A DNA stretch of 64,000 nucleotides, taken from positions 2,175,036 through 2,239,035 of the forward strand of contig NC_134524.1 in NCBI RefSeq assembly GCF_027942865.1, given 5' to 3'. Every line of letters begins with the position of its first letter. Position 1 is the first letter of the stretch. The notes under the pieces are model-generated. The model saw nothing but the letters and a program-made list of their open reading frames with translations, searched no databases and was not told the DNA's origin. This DNA comes from Odontesthes bonariensis (taxonomy: Eukaryota > Chordata > Actinopteri > Atheriniformes > Atherinopsidae). Below, piece after piece: positions 20,633 through 31,318 of this stretch. The position numbers were made by a program, and so were the translations under genes.

Positions 20633-21308
20633 AGGCGGTAGCATGGTTGCCGCGTCTGTCACGGCGGTGTCGCACCGTGACGTCAAAATGACGTTTCAGG
20701 CCTGGCGCTTCCCTTGAAAAGACGGCGCAGCGCGTTGTCGTGCACCAGTCGATTTTTGTAACTTGGCGGCGCCGAGCACAACGAACCGGATGGACCGATG
20801 TGAGACCAGGCTCAGTGAGGAGGTGCGTTTGTACAGCAGCTGTACGAAACTGCAGTGAAACAGCACAGGGAGCACGTAAACTCCCCAAACTGGTGCACAG
20901 AGATTGGCAGAACTTTGGGGAAAGAGGGAGAGTTCTGTAAGAATGTGTGGAAGCAGCTACGGGACAGATACGTGAAGGCAAAGAAGAGGACAGAGACTCT
21001 GTTGATGCCGGGGGCTTCAAACCTTCACCTCTTTTAATTGAATTAAAAAATTAAAATGATCCGAAAACTGCCGCAGTATCATTAATTACAGTATTCCTGC
21101 TCTTGACAGCGGCATTATTTTCTTCTCCCCTTTCGTGGTTGTAGAGTAGAGGTAACCTTCACGTAGCAGCGCCACCTCTGTGACGGAAAAAATTGCAACT
21201 ACTGGCGCGCAACAACTTGCGCCACTATATAGGGTCCTATGGCGGGCACGAACTCGTGACGTCATCAACACCGCTCGCGCGAGCAGACGCGGCAACCATG
21301 CTAGAGCC
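20633..21308. mobile_element. PIF/Harbinger-type non-autonomous element
   Basis: Terminal inverted repeats of about 25 bases: GGCGGTAGCATGGTTGCCGC on the left and its near mirror on the right, reading TAGCATGGTTGCCGCGTCTG on the minus strand. TTA (or TTAA) flanks both ends, which suits PIF/Harbinger. Inside, about 20835-21010, is a MADF-like segment with NSPNWCTEIGRTLG and WKQLRDRYVKAKKR. That domain is typical of the second protein of Harbinger elements. No transposase is present. Confidence 0.75.
20835..21036 (+). pseudogene. MADF-domain fragment of Harbinger DNA-binding protein
   Basis: The frame from about 20842 gives a partial MADF domain: two conserved tryptophans in NSPNW and VWKQLRDRY, then a basic tail. 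The upstream half is out of frame, so it cannot make a full protein. Confidence 0.6.
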
Positions 21309-22612
21309 TTAAAACTACCGAAGAAGGGGGATCTTGGTAAGTGTAACAACTATAGGGATTATGCTACTGTCAACAGCAGGGAAAGTGTTCAACAGAATTG
21401 TCCTAGAGAGAATGAGGGATGTAGTGGATGTCAAGCTGCGAGATGAACAGGCAGGTTTCCGGAAGAACAGGTCCTGTGCTGACCAGATTGCCAGCCTACG
21501 CATCATAATAGAACAGTCACTGAATTGAACTCTCCTCTCTACATCAATTTCATAGACTACGAGAAGGCCTTTGATAGCATAGATAGAGACACCTTGTGGA
21601 AGTTGCTGCGGCACTACGGGATACCAGAGAAGTTTGTATCTCTAATCCGGAACACATATAAGGACATGAAATGCAGAGTAGCCCATGCAGGACAGCTAAC
21701 AGAGAGCTTTAATGTGAAGACAGGAGTACGTCAGGGATGTTTACTGTCGCCATTTCTTTTCATACTGGTTATTGACTGGATTATGAGGACTACTACTAGA
21801 GGAGGGAGAAATGGGATCCAGTGGACACTTTGGATACAGCTGGAGGATTTAGATTTTGCCAACGACCTGGCACTCCTCTCACACAACCACAAACAAATGC
21901 AAGATAAAACAGCCCATCTGGACAGAACATCAATCAGTACAGGACTCAAGATCAGCAAAAAGAAGACTGAACTCATGAAGATTAACATTACAAACAGCAC
22001 ACCAGTCACAATTGGAGGGGAAGAGGTGAAGGAGACAGAGTCCTTTGTGTACTTGGGAAGTGTGGTTGACCGGCAGGGGGGCACGGATAGGGATGTAACA
22101 GCCAGGATAGGGAAAGCAAGAGCAGCCTTCATCATGCTTAGGAACGTCTGGGCCTCCAGAGTGATTCGCATAGCCACCAAACTCCGGATCTTCAACTCCA
22201 ACGTCAAGTCAGTATTGCTCTACGGATCCGAGACATGGAGAACCACAAAAACAACACAACACAGGATACAAACATTTATAAACACTTGTCTGAGAAGGAT
22301 CTTTAAGATTAAGTGGTCAGACAAGATCAGCAACCTGGAGCTGTGGGATAGAGCAGGACAAAACCCGGTGGGAAGCCAGATCCTCAAGAGGAAATGGTCT
22401 TGGATAGGGCACACCCTTAGGAAGACACCATCCAGCATCACAAACCAGGCACTAACCTGGAATCCACAGGGTAAACGAAAGAGAGGAAGGCCAAAAAACA
22501 GCTGGAGAACAGACACAGAGGAGGAGATGAGGAGCATAGGCAACAGCCGGCAAGACCTAAGGAAGAAGGCCCAGAGACGAGTGCAGTGGAAGGGTGGGGG
22601 GGGGGAGAGAGA
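21309..22612 (+). pseudogene. RTE LINE reverse transcriptase, C-terminal half
   Basis: The continuation of the RTE pol after the Harbinger-like insertion; the largest open part is 21525-22625. It shows FIDYEKAFDS, GVRQGCLLSPFLF, YLGSVVD, LLYGSETW and the arginine-rich GKRKRGRPKNSWR terminus. The active-site motif reads FANDLALL, so one catalytic aspartate is Asn. Two frame breaks precede it (near 21345 and 21515). Confidence 0.85.
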
Positions 22613-23095
22613 ACCGCTGGTTTAAAGGAATAAAAGTAACAGCGGTGGTAATACATGACATTCTTTACACTAAGCCTCTGTTCCAGCTTACAACTCAGAG
22701 GTCTGCAGCCATTCATCTCAACAGCCATCAGGGAAACACAGTCCGTTTTAACTCAACCTTTGTTTCTCTTTGTTAAAACAACTCTACAAACCTGTCATCT
22801 AACCATTAAAGACCCAGAATATTACCACCACCAGGTTCAATTCATGTAACCCAGAGACTTTAAACCCAAAAAATGAAGATAAGCTCCTGAACCTCTCAAA
22901 TCTGCAGACAGAGCCAGAAAAAGTCCCACCACAACAATCTGCCCGCTGATTTTCTTCCAGCAGATCATTCAGCCTGCAGCACATGTTGAGTCTGAGCACA
23001 TCTGGATCTGCAGCTCAGAGAGAGGAGATGAAACCAGGAAACACTTTGCTGTTTTTAACCAGGAAAAACACAAACTGAGCAAATGGAACATTTAT
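22613..23095 (+). mobile_element. LINE 5' region fragment, same family as 60172-60660
   Basis: A near copy of 60172-60660 starting ACCGCTGGTTTAAAGGAATA and ending GGAACATTTATTAA, where the endonuclease ORF of that family begins. Here it stops just before the endonuclease. It is probably 5' UTR or an ORF1 remnant. Confidence 0.7.
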
Positions 23096-23262
23096 TAACC
23101 CCTTAACGTTTTTATGTCCCGCCGGCGGGACGTTGCACACTTCAGCGCAAATCCGGGGTTTTCCTCAGCCCGCCTTTATATGTACCTACATATGTTATAT
23201 ACTGTTGGAAAGCTAAGGGTCTTGTGATTCCAATGGTGTATCCAGGATACAATCAGAACTGT
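23096..23262 (+). mobile_element. Possible piggyBac-like element end
   Basis: TTAA followed by CCCCTTAACG and a GC-rich inverted pair (CCCGCCGGCGGG). It shares TTGGAAAGCT with a stretch at 36905-36930, inverted. The second end is not seen, so this is tentative. Confidence 0.3.
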
Positions 23263-23505
23263 GGACGCAGTTAACACTCATGTAAAAGCAGTCGCAACAA
23301 AAAAAAAGTGTCAAAGTCACCTATAAAGCCTCACAGTATTGTAAGAAAAGAAACAATTCCAATAAAAACGGTCCTGTCACGTTGGCAAGGGTCCAATTAA
23401 TGTTCTCCAGTAAAATAGTTAGTCTACAACAAGTATTTCGCCCACAAAGACACAAAGTCTGCGGCGGCTAACTTTCAGAATTTCTGTCAGAAGCATATTT
23501 TTTAG
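23263..23505 (-). repeat. Palindrome arm segment
   Basis: Inverted partner of 38795-39000. In the right arm this segment adjoins the ZNF C promoter through (GATA)n. Here it is 5.8 kb away from ZNF B because of the RTE and LINE insertions. Confidence 0.8.
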
Positions 23506-23509
23506 CCTA

Positions 23510-24470
23510 CAGGGCAGTGGAAGGAAATGGTAAGGTTTGCTTACCTATTGTTCCTGTTGTGGTTAGAAGAAAGGCTAGCAGCATCAGTTCTGTCACGTAC
23601 GCATTACTCAATCCAGGAGCCAACACCAGTTTAGTGTCGGAAGAACTCACCAAGACACTCAAGGTTAAGGGCAAGCCTGCCAGGTTAGACCTTTATACAG
23701 TAGGAGGCAGTCGAGAAGGAATATTTACTGGAAGTGTGGAGCTTGAGATAGACTCACTGCACGATGGCAGCATGTACACGCTTAATGGTGCGAGAACACT
23801 AAATAAGTTAAACATAGGACTTATCCGTCTAGCTACACCTGATGAGACGGCCAGATGGGATCACTTAGCGGACATCCCTATTCCCAGTGTCAACTCCAAA
23901 GATGTGCACCTTGTTATTGGACAAGATGCACCACGTCTTCTCAGAGCTGAAGAATATCCTGTAGGAGGAGATAATGACCCATATGCTACCAGAACGGTGC
24001 TTGGCTGGGCCATAAATGGACCAATTGATTGCAAGGAAAGAAGGAAGGCCAGGGCCTACTTCCTCAAGCCCGATCATAGCCTGCAAACTCAGGTGGAAAG
24101 GTTTTGGAAACTTGATGACCCCACACACAAGAACAATCTATCAATCAATGACCACAAAGTCATTAAACTGTGGGAAAATTCATTCTCCAAAGAAGGCTCA
24201 CACTATAGCTTAGACATACCTTTCAAAAAGGAAACCGTGACATTACCAAACAACATCAACTTAGCAACACAGACTACGATTACTGGAACGCAGACCTGAA
24301 AGAGAAGTATGTGGAGGCGATGAAGTCGACCATCGACAAAGGTTATGCAGAAGAGGTCTCAGCTTCGTCACTTGACCGCAGCGATAGCAAGATCTGGTAC
24401 CTCCCACATCACCCAGTGACTCATCCCCGCAAGCCTGGAAAGGTGCGTGTCGTCTTTGATTGTGCAGCTA
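23510..24470 (+). mobile_element. BEL/Pao LTR-retrotransposon pol fragment
   Basis: Carries the aspartic protease region and the start of the reverse transcriptase. After a frame break at about 24290 it reads IWYLPHHPVTHP, then GKVRVVFDCAAK, a BEL/Pao hallmark. There it is cut off by the hAT-like fragment at 24471. No LTR, gag, integrase or RT active site is present. Confidence 0.8.
23517..24299 (+). pseudogene. BEL/Pao protease region (catalytic motif lost)
   Basis: An open stretch of 260 codons. The protease start ALLNPGANTSLVSEEL stands where such proteases have a D-S/T-G triad; here it reads N-P-G, so it should be inactive. The following part (YTVGGSREG, IGQDAPRLL, TVLGWAINGP) is standard for BEL/Pao polyproteins. 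It ends out of frame with the RT part. Confidence 0.75.
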
Positions 24471-24955
24471 AGCAACGTTCCCTCTGAGCTGCTCGCACAT
24501 TCTCAGCGCACAAGAACATCTATGCAGCGCATAAAATAAAATTCACCATAATCGTATTAATTCTGCCAATGATACGGCTTACTTACGCTATGCAGCCAAT
24601 CAGAGCATTGATGGTGCTTGCATATGTGCCCTGCCCATACGCGCCGTGCAGGTTAGCTAGCTAACAGTGAGACGCAACCCCTTATCATGGCGAAACGAAC
24701 GGGCAGCGCCAGCGACACATCCACTCACCGAGCCAAAGTAAAAAAGAAATGCGGTTCTTTTAGGATGGAATGGCTGTCTGAGTGCCATCAGAAGAACAAG
24801 CGCTGAAACTGGGTCAGATTTTTTCTTTTTCGAGCGAGAAAGGTCTACTCTGCAAAACCAGGCTGCAAGCATGACTCTCACATATAACAGATAACATACT
24901 ACACATCTCATGAACAACAAGATATTTGTCTTTTTCATTTTAAGTGGGCCAAATC
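24471..24955 (+). mobile_element. hAT-like transposon fragment, copy 2
   Basis: Begins CAACGTTCCCTCTGAGCTGC immediately after the BEL/Pao RT codons. It matches 440-1012 inverted. The 3' side stops where the 12-bp repeat exon starts. Confidence 0.5.
24687..24806 (+). CDS. Short N-terminal exon-like ORF of a hAT-type element, copy 2
   Basis: Thirty-nine codons beginning MAKRTGSASD and ending in KNKR and TGA, paralogous to 594-713 on the minus strand. The start and stop positions are conserved between the copies. No transposase follows. Confidence 0.35.
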   Translation: MAKRTGSASDTSTHRAKVKKKCGSFRMEWLSECHQKNKR

Positions 24956-24959
24956 GCTC

Positions 24960-25341
24960 AACCAGAGGATGAGCCGGCTCTGTTCCTGGTGGAGGGGTTC
25001 AGCTCCTGGTTCTGCTCCTGCTTCAGCTCTGGGCTCAGCTCCAGGTTCAGCTCCGGGTTCTGCTCCTGGTTCTGCTCCTGGTTCTGCTCCTGGTTCTGCT
25101 CCTGGTTCTGCTCCTGGTTCTGCTCCTGGTTCAGCTCCTGCTTCAGCTCCTGGTTCTGCTCCTGCTTCAGCTCCGGGTTCAGCTCCTGGTTCAGCTCCTG
25201 GTTCAGCTCCTGGTTCAGCTCCTGGTTCAGCTCCTGGTTCTGCTCCTGGTTCTGCTCCTGCTTCAGCTCTGGGCTCAGCTCCGGGTTCTGCTCCTGGTTC
25301 TGCTCCATTCTGGTCTGCACAGTTTTTAACCATCCAATCAC
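24960..25341 (-). repeat. 12-bp coding-type minisatellite, left arm
   Basis: About 25 tandem 12-base units of the type GAGCAGAACCAG / GAGCTGAACCAG on the minus strand, giving the tetrapeptide [N/K]QE[Q/L]. It is preceded by MEQNQEQN and followed by NPSTRNRAGSSSG. The partner at 37291-37800 has the same flanking codons. Because 12 is a multiple of 3 and the unit has no stop, other frames are also open; which one, if any, is used is unknown. Confidence 0.8.
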
Positions 25342-27805
25342 AATCCATTAAACTCATTACTGTGCTTTTTATTTAAATCCCTGTGAACTTTAAAATGCTT
25401 CTTTAAAGACCCACTAAGGTCACAGTTCAAAATATTTGTAGCTTTTTGATCAAATTCAGAAAAAAAATGTAATGATAACTCTGTAGACCGACAGCCACTG
25501 TGTGCAATATCCCATAAATCTCATCTGAGTCAGTGGAACACCATCAACTTAAATCATTTTACTACATTAAGACAATGATCCTGTTTGAGGAAAGGGTCCC
25601 AATATCATCCCAAATAAGGCCCGACCGATATATCGGGGCGATATTTAGCATTTTGGGGATATCGGCATCGGCCATACTTTCCATAAATTTCCACCGATAA
25701 GTTTATATCCGCAAGTTGGGGCCGCGGTGGTGGCCGTACTACTTGAAGCAGAGAGAACAAACTCCCTTCAAGGTAAGCATATGCGAAGCCTTATCCCCTG
25801 CAATAAGTCACAAACACACCAACGTTGCAAAAGCACGGCACCACAACGTCTTTATTAGTGTATACAACTAGTGAAAATGGTCCATTTGATCTGTGTAACG
25901 ACGCAAACCTTTAGCTCACGTAAGGATAGCCAGAATGACGGCGAATACTCCTCACTGAAACGGCTGTCCATAAAGCAGTCTCAGCATAGTGTACGGTCAT
26001 TTTTAAACCCCCACATGGAAACGTGAACGTGTCTGTAGTTCTACACGAAAGGTGGACTGAAAGCCATGGTCAATGGAGACCAAATAAAACGTGTTTGTGT
26101 TTGTTCCTGAGACTAACCATGTGTTAGCGCAAGCCTGCTAGCTACTTGGTAGCCTGCCGGTGTGAGAGCCTATCTTGTTCCGTAACAACTGGTTACCCAG
26201 CACGTCAGAACCAGCGGTGATTGGTCGTAATGTCCCTCTTACTTAACTTTAATAGAATTAAGTTTTGGCCAGTCGCTGCGTTTCAAACATCTGGAGTAAC
26301 ATCTTGTTACGGGTAGCCAGACAGGCCGTCACACCACCACCAAGTAGCTAGCAGGCTTGTGCTAACAGCCATGGTGTTAGGTGAACAACTTCATGAAGCC
26401 GTACGCGACGCGACTCAGATGGTTCATTGTAAAGTTGTACAGGGATGTTTATGTTTATTTTGCTGTTTAAAAATGCTGCAGCTCCCTACAGTTTAGTCAG
26501 TTCATTTTCTATTACTTCTTAATATAAAAATAGCATATATTCAAGTATTCTCATAGCAAGGAGTGATTTATTTTTTTATTGATAATTATGTATTTATATT
26601 ATTATTTTATAAGTTATGTTTGGCTTTATTTTACAAATGCTGCTGGCAGCTCCCTGCACTTTTCATTTTTACAATTAAAAAGACTTAATGGATATGAAAG
26701 TTTGTGTCAGGGCATGCTATTCTTAATTTATCGTGAATAATGTTTCTATTTATCGGTTGCACATATCGGTTATCGGCCTCCCATTTCCTGAAAAAACCAT
26801 ATCGGTCGGGCCCTAATCCCAAAGACTGAGGTTCAGATTCTCTCCGTTTCTAAACCTGTTCTCATTTCCAGAACCTTTTTATCATGTGCTCAGTCCTTGT
26901 TGGTTCGTGGATAACAGAAAATATTGGATATGTAAAGGAAAGTGAATAATGAAGCTTTCATGAGACACTTCTGAAGAGGACAGTCAGACTGTCTTTTAAT
27001 GGGCTTCTGAGTGTAAATCTGAGAAATCACACACTGATACTGAGGAGAACTGGATTTCTACTGCTCCTGTGATACTTTCCTGGATCACCCACAAGTCTTT
27101 CTAATAATGCTATGACTCCTCTTCACACAACTTAAACTCTTCATGTCATTAAAGGATTTATATTGAGCAGAATTAAGTCCCATTTTAACATCTAATCATG
27201 AAATATGGCATATTGTGTACGTTAAACACATCAAATCACATGTTTTGGCTGCACACTTCTATCAAAAAGCCAAATGATGCTCAGATAAGTCTGGAAAGAA
27301 CCATTCTACATTTGACATTGATCATCAAACTTTTTAAATCACAAAAGATTTCAGCAAAACTACAGAAAGAAGTTAAGAAAACTGCAGCTTTAGTGGGAAA
27401 TGTGACAGGATGGTCAAAAAGTGCCCCAAAAGGTTAGAATAGAGGAAGAAAAGGGCCCAGAAGTATGTTTCACACACAGCTAAAAGGATAAAGCTCCATT
27501 TTATTTGGCCATCTGGCCGGCTTATTGAAATCTATAGCTGAGGTTGTGTTTCTGGGATGGTTTAACGCTGTAACGGTTAGCATTAGCTTTAGCGTTAGCA
27601 TGCCGGGCTAACAGTGAATAGCAGCCAGGTTATCTGAACTTTTTACTCTCTGCTGCATGTTCTGACTGCCCGTGTCCAGCAGCAGGAATCAAACCAATGA
27701 CACAGAGCACTCTGAAGACATTTCTGCTAACGTCTGACCGCTAAATTCATTCTTTTCTGGACTCACCTGCATGCAGCTTTCTGTTGCTATGCTACCAGAT
27801 GTTCC
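25342..27805. repeat. Left arm of the central inverted repeat
   Basis: Pieces 25388-25575, about 26950-27270 and 27560-27805 are inverted copies of 28762-29465. The left arm also holds a hAT insertion (25615-26815) and roughly 290 bases (27270-27560) and 175 bases that the right arm lacks. No coding sequence is recognised. Confidence 0.85.
25615..26815. mobile_element. Non-autonomous hAT element (1.2 kb) with 8-bp target duplication
   Basis: Ends TAAGGCCCGACCGATAT and ATATCGGTCGGGCCCTA are inverted repeats. The perfect 8-base duplication ATCCCAAA flanks it (25607-25614 and 26816-26823). Eight-base duplications are the hallmark of hAT. No transposase inside. Confidence 0.85.
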
Positions 27806-28761
27806 GAGATGAGCCGAGATGAGCCGAGATGAGCCGAGGCTTCGCAGTGTGTGTCGGGTAATGGGCCGTTTCTCAATGTGGGTATTTGTCTGTAGTGATG
27901 TTTCCAACAGGGTCTTGACTCTGAAGCGCGTGTCCAGTAACTTCGGATGTATTTTGTGAAGCTCGTACCGAGGCGCGTGTCGATGACTATGTGGTGACGT
28001 CAGAGGCCTTTCGAACCGGCCGTACCATGTGACCGGTTTAGGAGGGTTTTTTCAGTAAAATGTATTGTTCTATGTAAATGTACAAAAAGCATGGCATACA
28101 AAACATTGTACAGATATCTGTAGTGTTGAGCTGACTGTAGAAATATCAACATAATCAACATGTTATTCTGTGTATGATTAAGTTGAAAAATCAAGAAATA
28201 ATACATTATACATATAAGATAAAACACAATAGACAGAAACTATTTATCAGAAAATCTATACATACATATATATAGATTTTAATATATCTATATCGATATA
28301 TATATATATGTAGGTAGTGTATGTATATACACACATTTCCAACAGAATTTTTTTTTACTAGTTTTATGTACATTTATGTGCAGGAGTCCACACGCATATA
28401 GTCAAAGAGGTTATTGCTGCTCAGCACACAAAGCTGAAAATGAAGCTTCTCTTCAGAGTGAACCAAGGCCAAAATGATTCAACAAAACAAACTAGATCTT
28501 AAAGCTTTGGGGCTAGTGGTGCTCACGGTGTGGTACACACTATTTTGTAGGAAATATTTCATTTCTTCCTAAAAGCTCTCCATAGCTGCTGCCGATCACC
28601 GAAAGACCGAGAAAAAACTCTCCTAGTTACGGTTACTATGGCTACTACAGCCAATCACAATGTACTCCCATTCAAGCCCACAGCCATATACTGTGACGTA
28701 ATCAGCAGGCGACGGAAGCCGAGCCGATTCGACCAAACAATGCGTTCTGCGCCTCGGAACA
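27806..28761. other. Spacer of the central inverted repeat
   Basis: About 950 bases between the arms. It contains a triple GAGATGAGCC direct repeat at 27808-27838 and an AT-rich run with TATATA dinucleotides at 28257-28312. No gene recognised. Confidence 0.5.
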
Positions 28762-29465
28762 TCTGGTAGCATAGCAACAGAAAGCTGCATGCAGGTGAGT
28801 CCAGAAAAGAATGAATTTAGCGGTCAGACGTTAGCAGAAATGTCTTCAGAGTGCTCTGTGTCATTGGTTTGATTCCTGCTGCTGGACACGGGCAGTCAGA
28901 ACATGCAGCAGAGAGTAAAAAGTTCAGATAACCTGGCTGCTATTCACTGTTAGCCCGGCCTGCTAACGCTAACGCTCGATAGAAGTGTGCAGCCAAAACA
29001 TGTGATTTGATGTGTTTAACGTACACAATATGCCACATTTCATGATTAGATGTTAAAATGGGACTTAATTCTGCTCAATATAAATCCTTTAATGACATGA
29101 AGAGTTTAAGTTGTGTGAAGAGGAGTCATAGCATTATTATAAAGACTTGTGGGGGATCCAGGAAAGTATCACAGGAGCAGTAGAAATCCAGTTCTCCTCA
29201 GTATCAGTGTGTGATTTCTCAGATTTACACTCAGAAGCCCATTAAAAGACAGTCTGACTGTCCTCTTCAGAAGTCTCTCATGAAAGCTTGTAGTAAAATG
29301 ATTTAAGTTGATGGTGTTCCACTGACTCAGGTGAGATTTATGGGATATTGCACACAGTGGCTGTCGGTCTACAGAGTTATTATTACATTTTTTTTCTGAA
29401 TTTGATCAAAAAGCTACAAATATTTTGAACTGTGACCTTAGTGGGTCTTTAAAGAAGCATTTTAA
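28762..29465. repeat. Right arm of the central inverted repeat
   Basis: Inverted copy of left-arm pieces. It ends at a TTAA (29462-29465). The arm sequence resumes 7.7 kb later at TTAATGG (about 37143), so a large insertion with a small deletion separates the two parts. Confidence 0.85.
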
Positions 29466-29961
29466 GTTTAAAGTTTAAAGTTCTTTGAACCCAGTCCTTT
29501 TTTTCCTGTCATGTACTAATAACACATACATGCATAGTTTTTAAACAAACAGCAACCAACAAGCATCCAGATGCTGATACTGTGCAAGGTGTGGCGTCAG
29601 AGGAGTAGCCTTCCAGCGCATCCCACGTCCTGCACAACCAAAATATTACAATTACCATTCATTTCCACTAAGTTATGGAAGCAATTTAGGTGTATTGGTG
29701 CATCAATAACAATGACCTTGTTTGGTCTCTCCTTGTTTTGTGGTCTGGCCTGGTTCTGGTGTTGACTCTCCCAAGTCATCTTCTGAGCTATCAGCCTCAA
29801 TCTCTTGAGTTTGGCAGCGTCGTCTGTGTGTGCGGGAGGAACCTGTACCTGACTCTGTCCCTGAACATGAACCTGTCAACAAGTGTTGTACATAAGCTTT
29901 CTGTAATTCCAGCTCTTTGGACCTAACTGCATAAAACAACCACATGTGTAGTGGATCTCGG
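29466..29961. other. Stretch downstream of the acidic ORF
   Basis: A minus-strand open stretch (29703-29945) rich in Ser, Thr, Glu and Gln follows the acidic ORF and might be its next exon, since TTATGCAG at about 29938 resembles an acceptor. No family recognised. Confidence 0.3.
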
Positions 29962-30755
29962 CTAACCGTTATCTACACTACGGAGACGTTTACGTCCTCT
30001 GCTGTGGTTGGTGGGTTCAGGAATGGGAGCCTCATCTTCACTACTGTCCCCCTCGTCCTCACTACTGCTTTGCTCCTGTGGTGATGGCTGGTAATTCTCA
30101 TCCAGGATTGGATCATCATTTTCAAAGTCCAAATCTGAGTTGTCTCCATAAATTAACCCAAGTAGCTCCAATGCTCTTTGCACAGGAAACGCTCTGGAAA
30201 CATAAACATGACAAAATCAAATACATATCCATTATAATCAAGTATGAAAGCAGTTATGCACATGTATTTATTATTTAATTGGACAATGTAGGCCTACAGA
30301 TTTCTAGCTGCACCAAAGTTAGCTGTAAGCTAATTTACATGTTCGCATTTTTACATTTTACCAACATTTTCAACCCAGCTAACTGATGTATTGGTTATGC
30401 ATTCAGTGATTCAATGGTTAGTTATTAAATTGGAAAGATGTATAGGTTTTTAGCTGCATCAGAGTTAGCTTTTTTCTCATTTTACATGTGTGCATGTTCA
30501 CTAGCGTATTACATAGTAAACATTAGTTTTGAGGAGCTTCAGTCCATAAATACACATATTTGTACTTCATGTTTAGCAACAAAGAAATTACTTATTTTTA
30601 AATGATTTTTTTCAAATTTGAATGGCACGACAAAAGTACAATGCTTTTATCAATGTCTCAATCAGAATAAGTCTTAAAATGTGTTAAAAGTTCTTACCAG
30701 GTCGACGTTTGTGCATGGAGCTGCTACCGGCATCTTCCCTTGTGTTTGCCGCCAT
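29962..30755 (-). CDS. Unidentified two-exon acidic protein
   Basis: Exon 1 (30755-30698) starts at an ATG in CCAAAATGGCGGC, a YY1-like context, encodes MAANTREDAGSSSMHKRRP and ends in the strong donor GTAAGA. Exon 2 (30191-29962) after TTTCCAGAG keeps the frame, giving 95 codons in total. It is Asp/Glu/Ser-rich (DNSDLDFENDD, SSSEDEGDSSEDE) and ends in a basic RGRKRLR cluster. Acidic N-termini of this sort precede piggyBac transposase cores, but no core follows. It could be the N-terminus of a transposon protein or a small host gene; function unknown. Confidence 0.35.
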
Positions 30756-31238
30756 TTTGGATTTTTACCGTAATGTGTTAGACTCTTCCGACACCACAAG
30801 ATGGCAGTATAGATACCTATGTAGTATCCAAAACATGCCCTAACTAAGCAGTTTACACAATTGTGGACATAAGAACTAAAAAGTGCTGTCCACGCATGTG
30901 GCCGCTAGGCCCCAGGAGGGGCGAGACACTACAGGTGAATAGGGTAATGTTTTAAAATAATAGATATCACCATGAAACTTCCTCAGTTGATTACTTATAC
31001 AAGTATGAAAAAAATGTATTACAAGTTTTAGACATTTGTATGCTTAATTCTGCAAATTAGACATTATCTCATTAAATATGTGCACATTTGCATATATTTC
31101 CAGAAGATAGATCTGAACATATGATAAAGCCTGGTGCAAAATTATTTTGTATTTTGTTCATTTATTTAGTTTGTTTACACTCAAAATTAAAAAAAGAATT
31201 AGAGGGATTTCGGGATATCTGCTTTGATTTCATAGGAA

Positions 31239-31241
<3 letters not shown>
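30756..31241. other. Unassigned AT-rich stretch
   Basis: The start would be the promoter side of the acidic two-exon gene. Otherwise nothing recognised. Confidence 0.3.

Positions 31242-31271
<30 letters not shown>
31242..31271. repeat. (TA)n tail of the host LINE
   Basis: About 15 TA units directly after AATAAAGTT on the minus strand. The position fits the 3' terminal tail of the 36.5-31.3 kb LINE. Confidence 0.7.
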
Positions 31272-31274
<3 letters not shown>

Positions 31275-31318
31275 TTATTACAGGCTATAGGCCCAATAGG
31301 AGGACATACAACATATAC

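Larger units (their letters stand above)
17425..22612 (+). mobile_element. RTE-type LINE, split by two nested insertions
   Basis: Three collinear pieces (17425-17964, 19199-20632, 21309-22612) make one element. They give an endonuclease start (IGTWNVRTM), SETRW, MGDLNAKIG, SDHHLI, the linker, the reverse transcriptase (FIDYEKAFDS, GVRQGCLLSPFLF) and a basic C-terminus (GKRKRGRPKNSWR). This layout is that of RTE/CFDP2-like elements. Damage includes TAG at about 17862, a stop near 19697, frameshifts near 21345 and 21515, and FAND in place of the catalytic FADD. It is therefore dead. Confidence 0.85.

Noticed and set aside
20238-21020. 260-codon minus-strand ORF
   Set aside because: Spans the junction of the RTE linker and the Harbinger-like element, so it cannot be an old gene; no domain.
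24944-25376. Ser/Pro/Ala- and Cys/Phe/Ser/Trp-rich ORFs on the plus strand
   Set aside because: Alternative frames of the 12-bp repeat.
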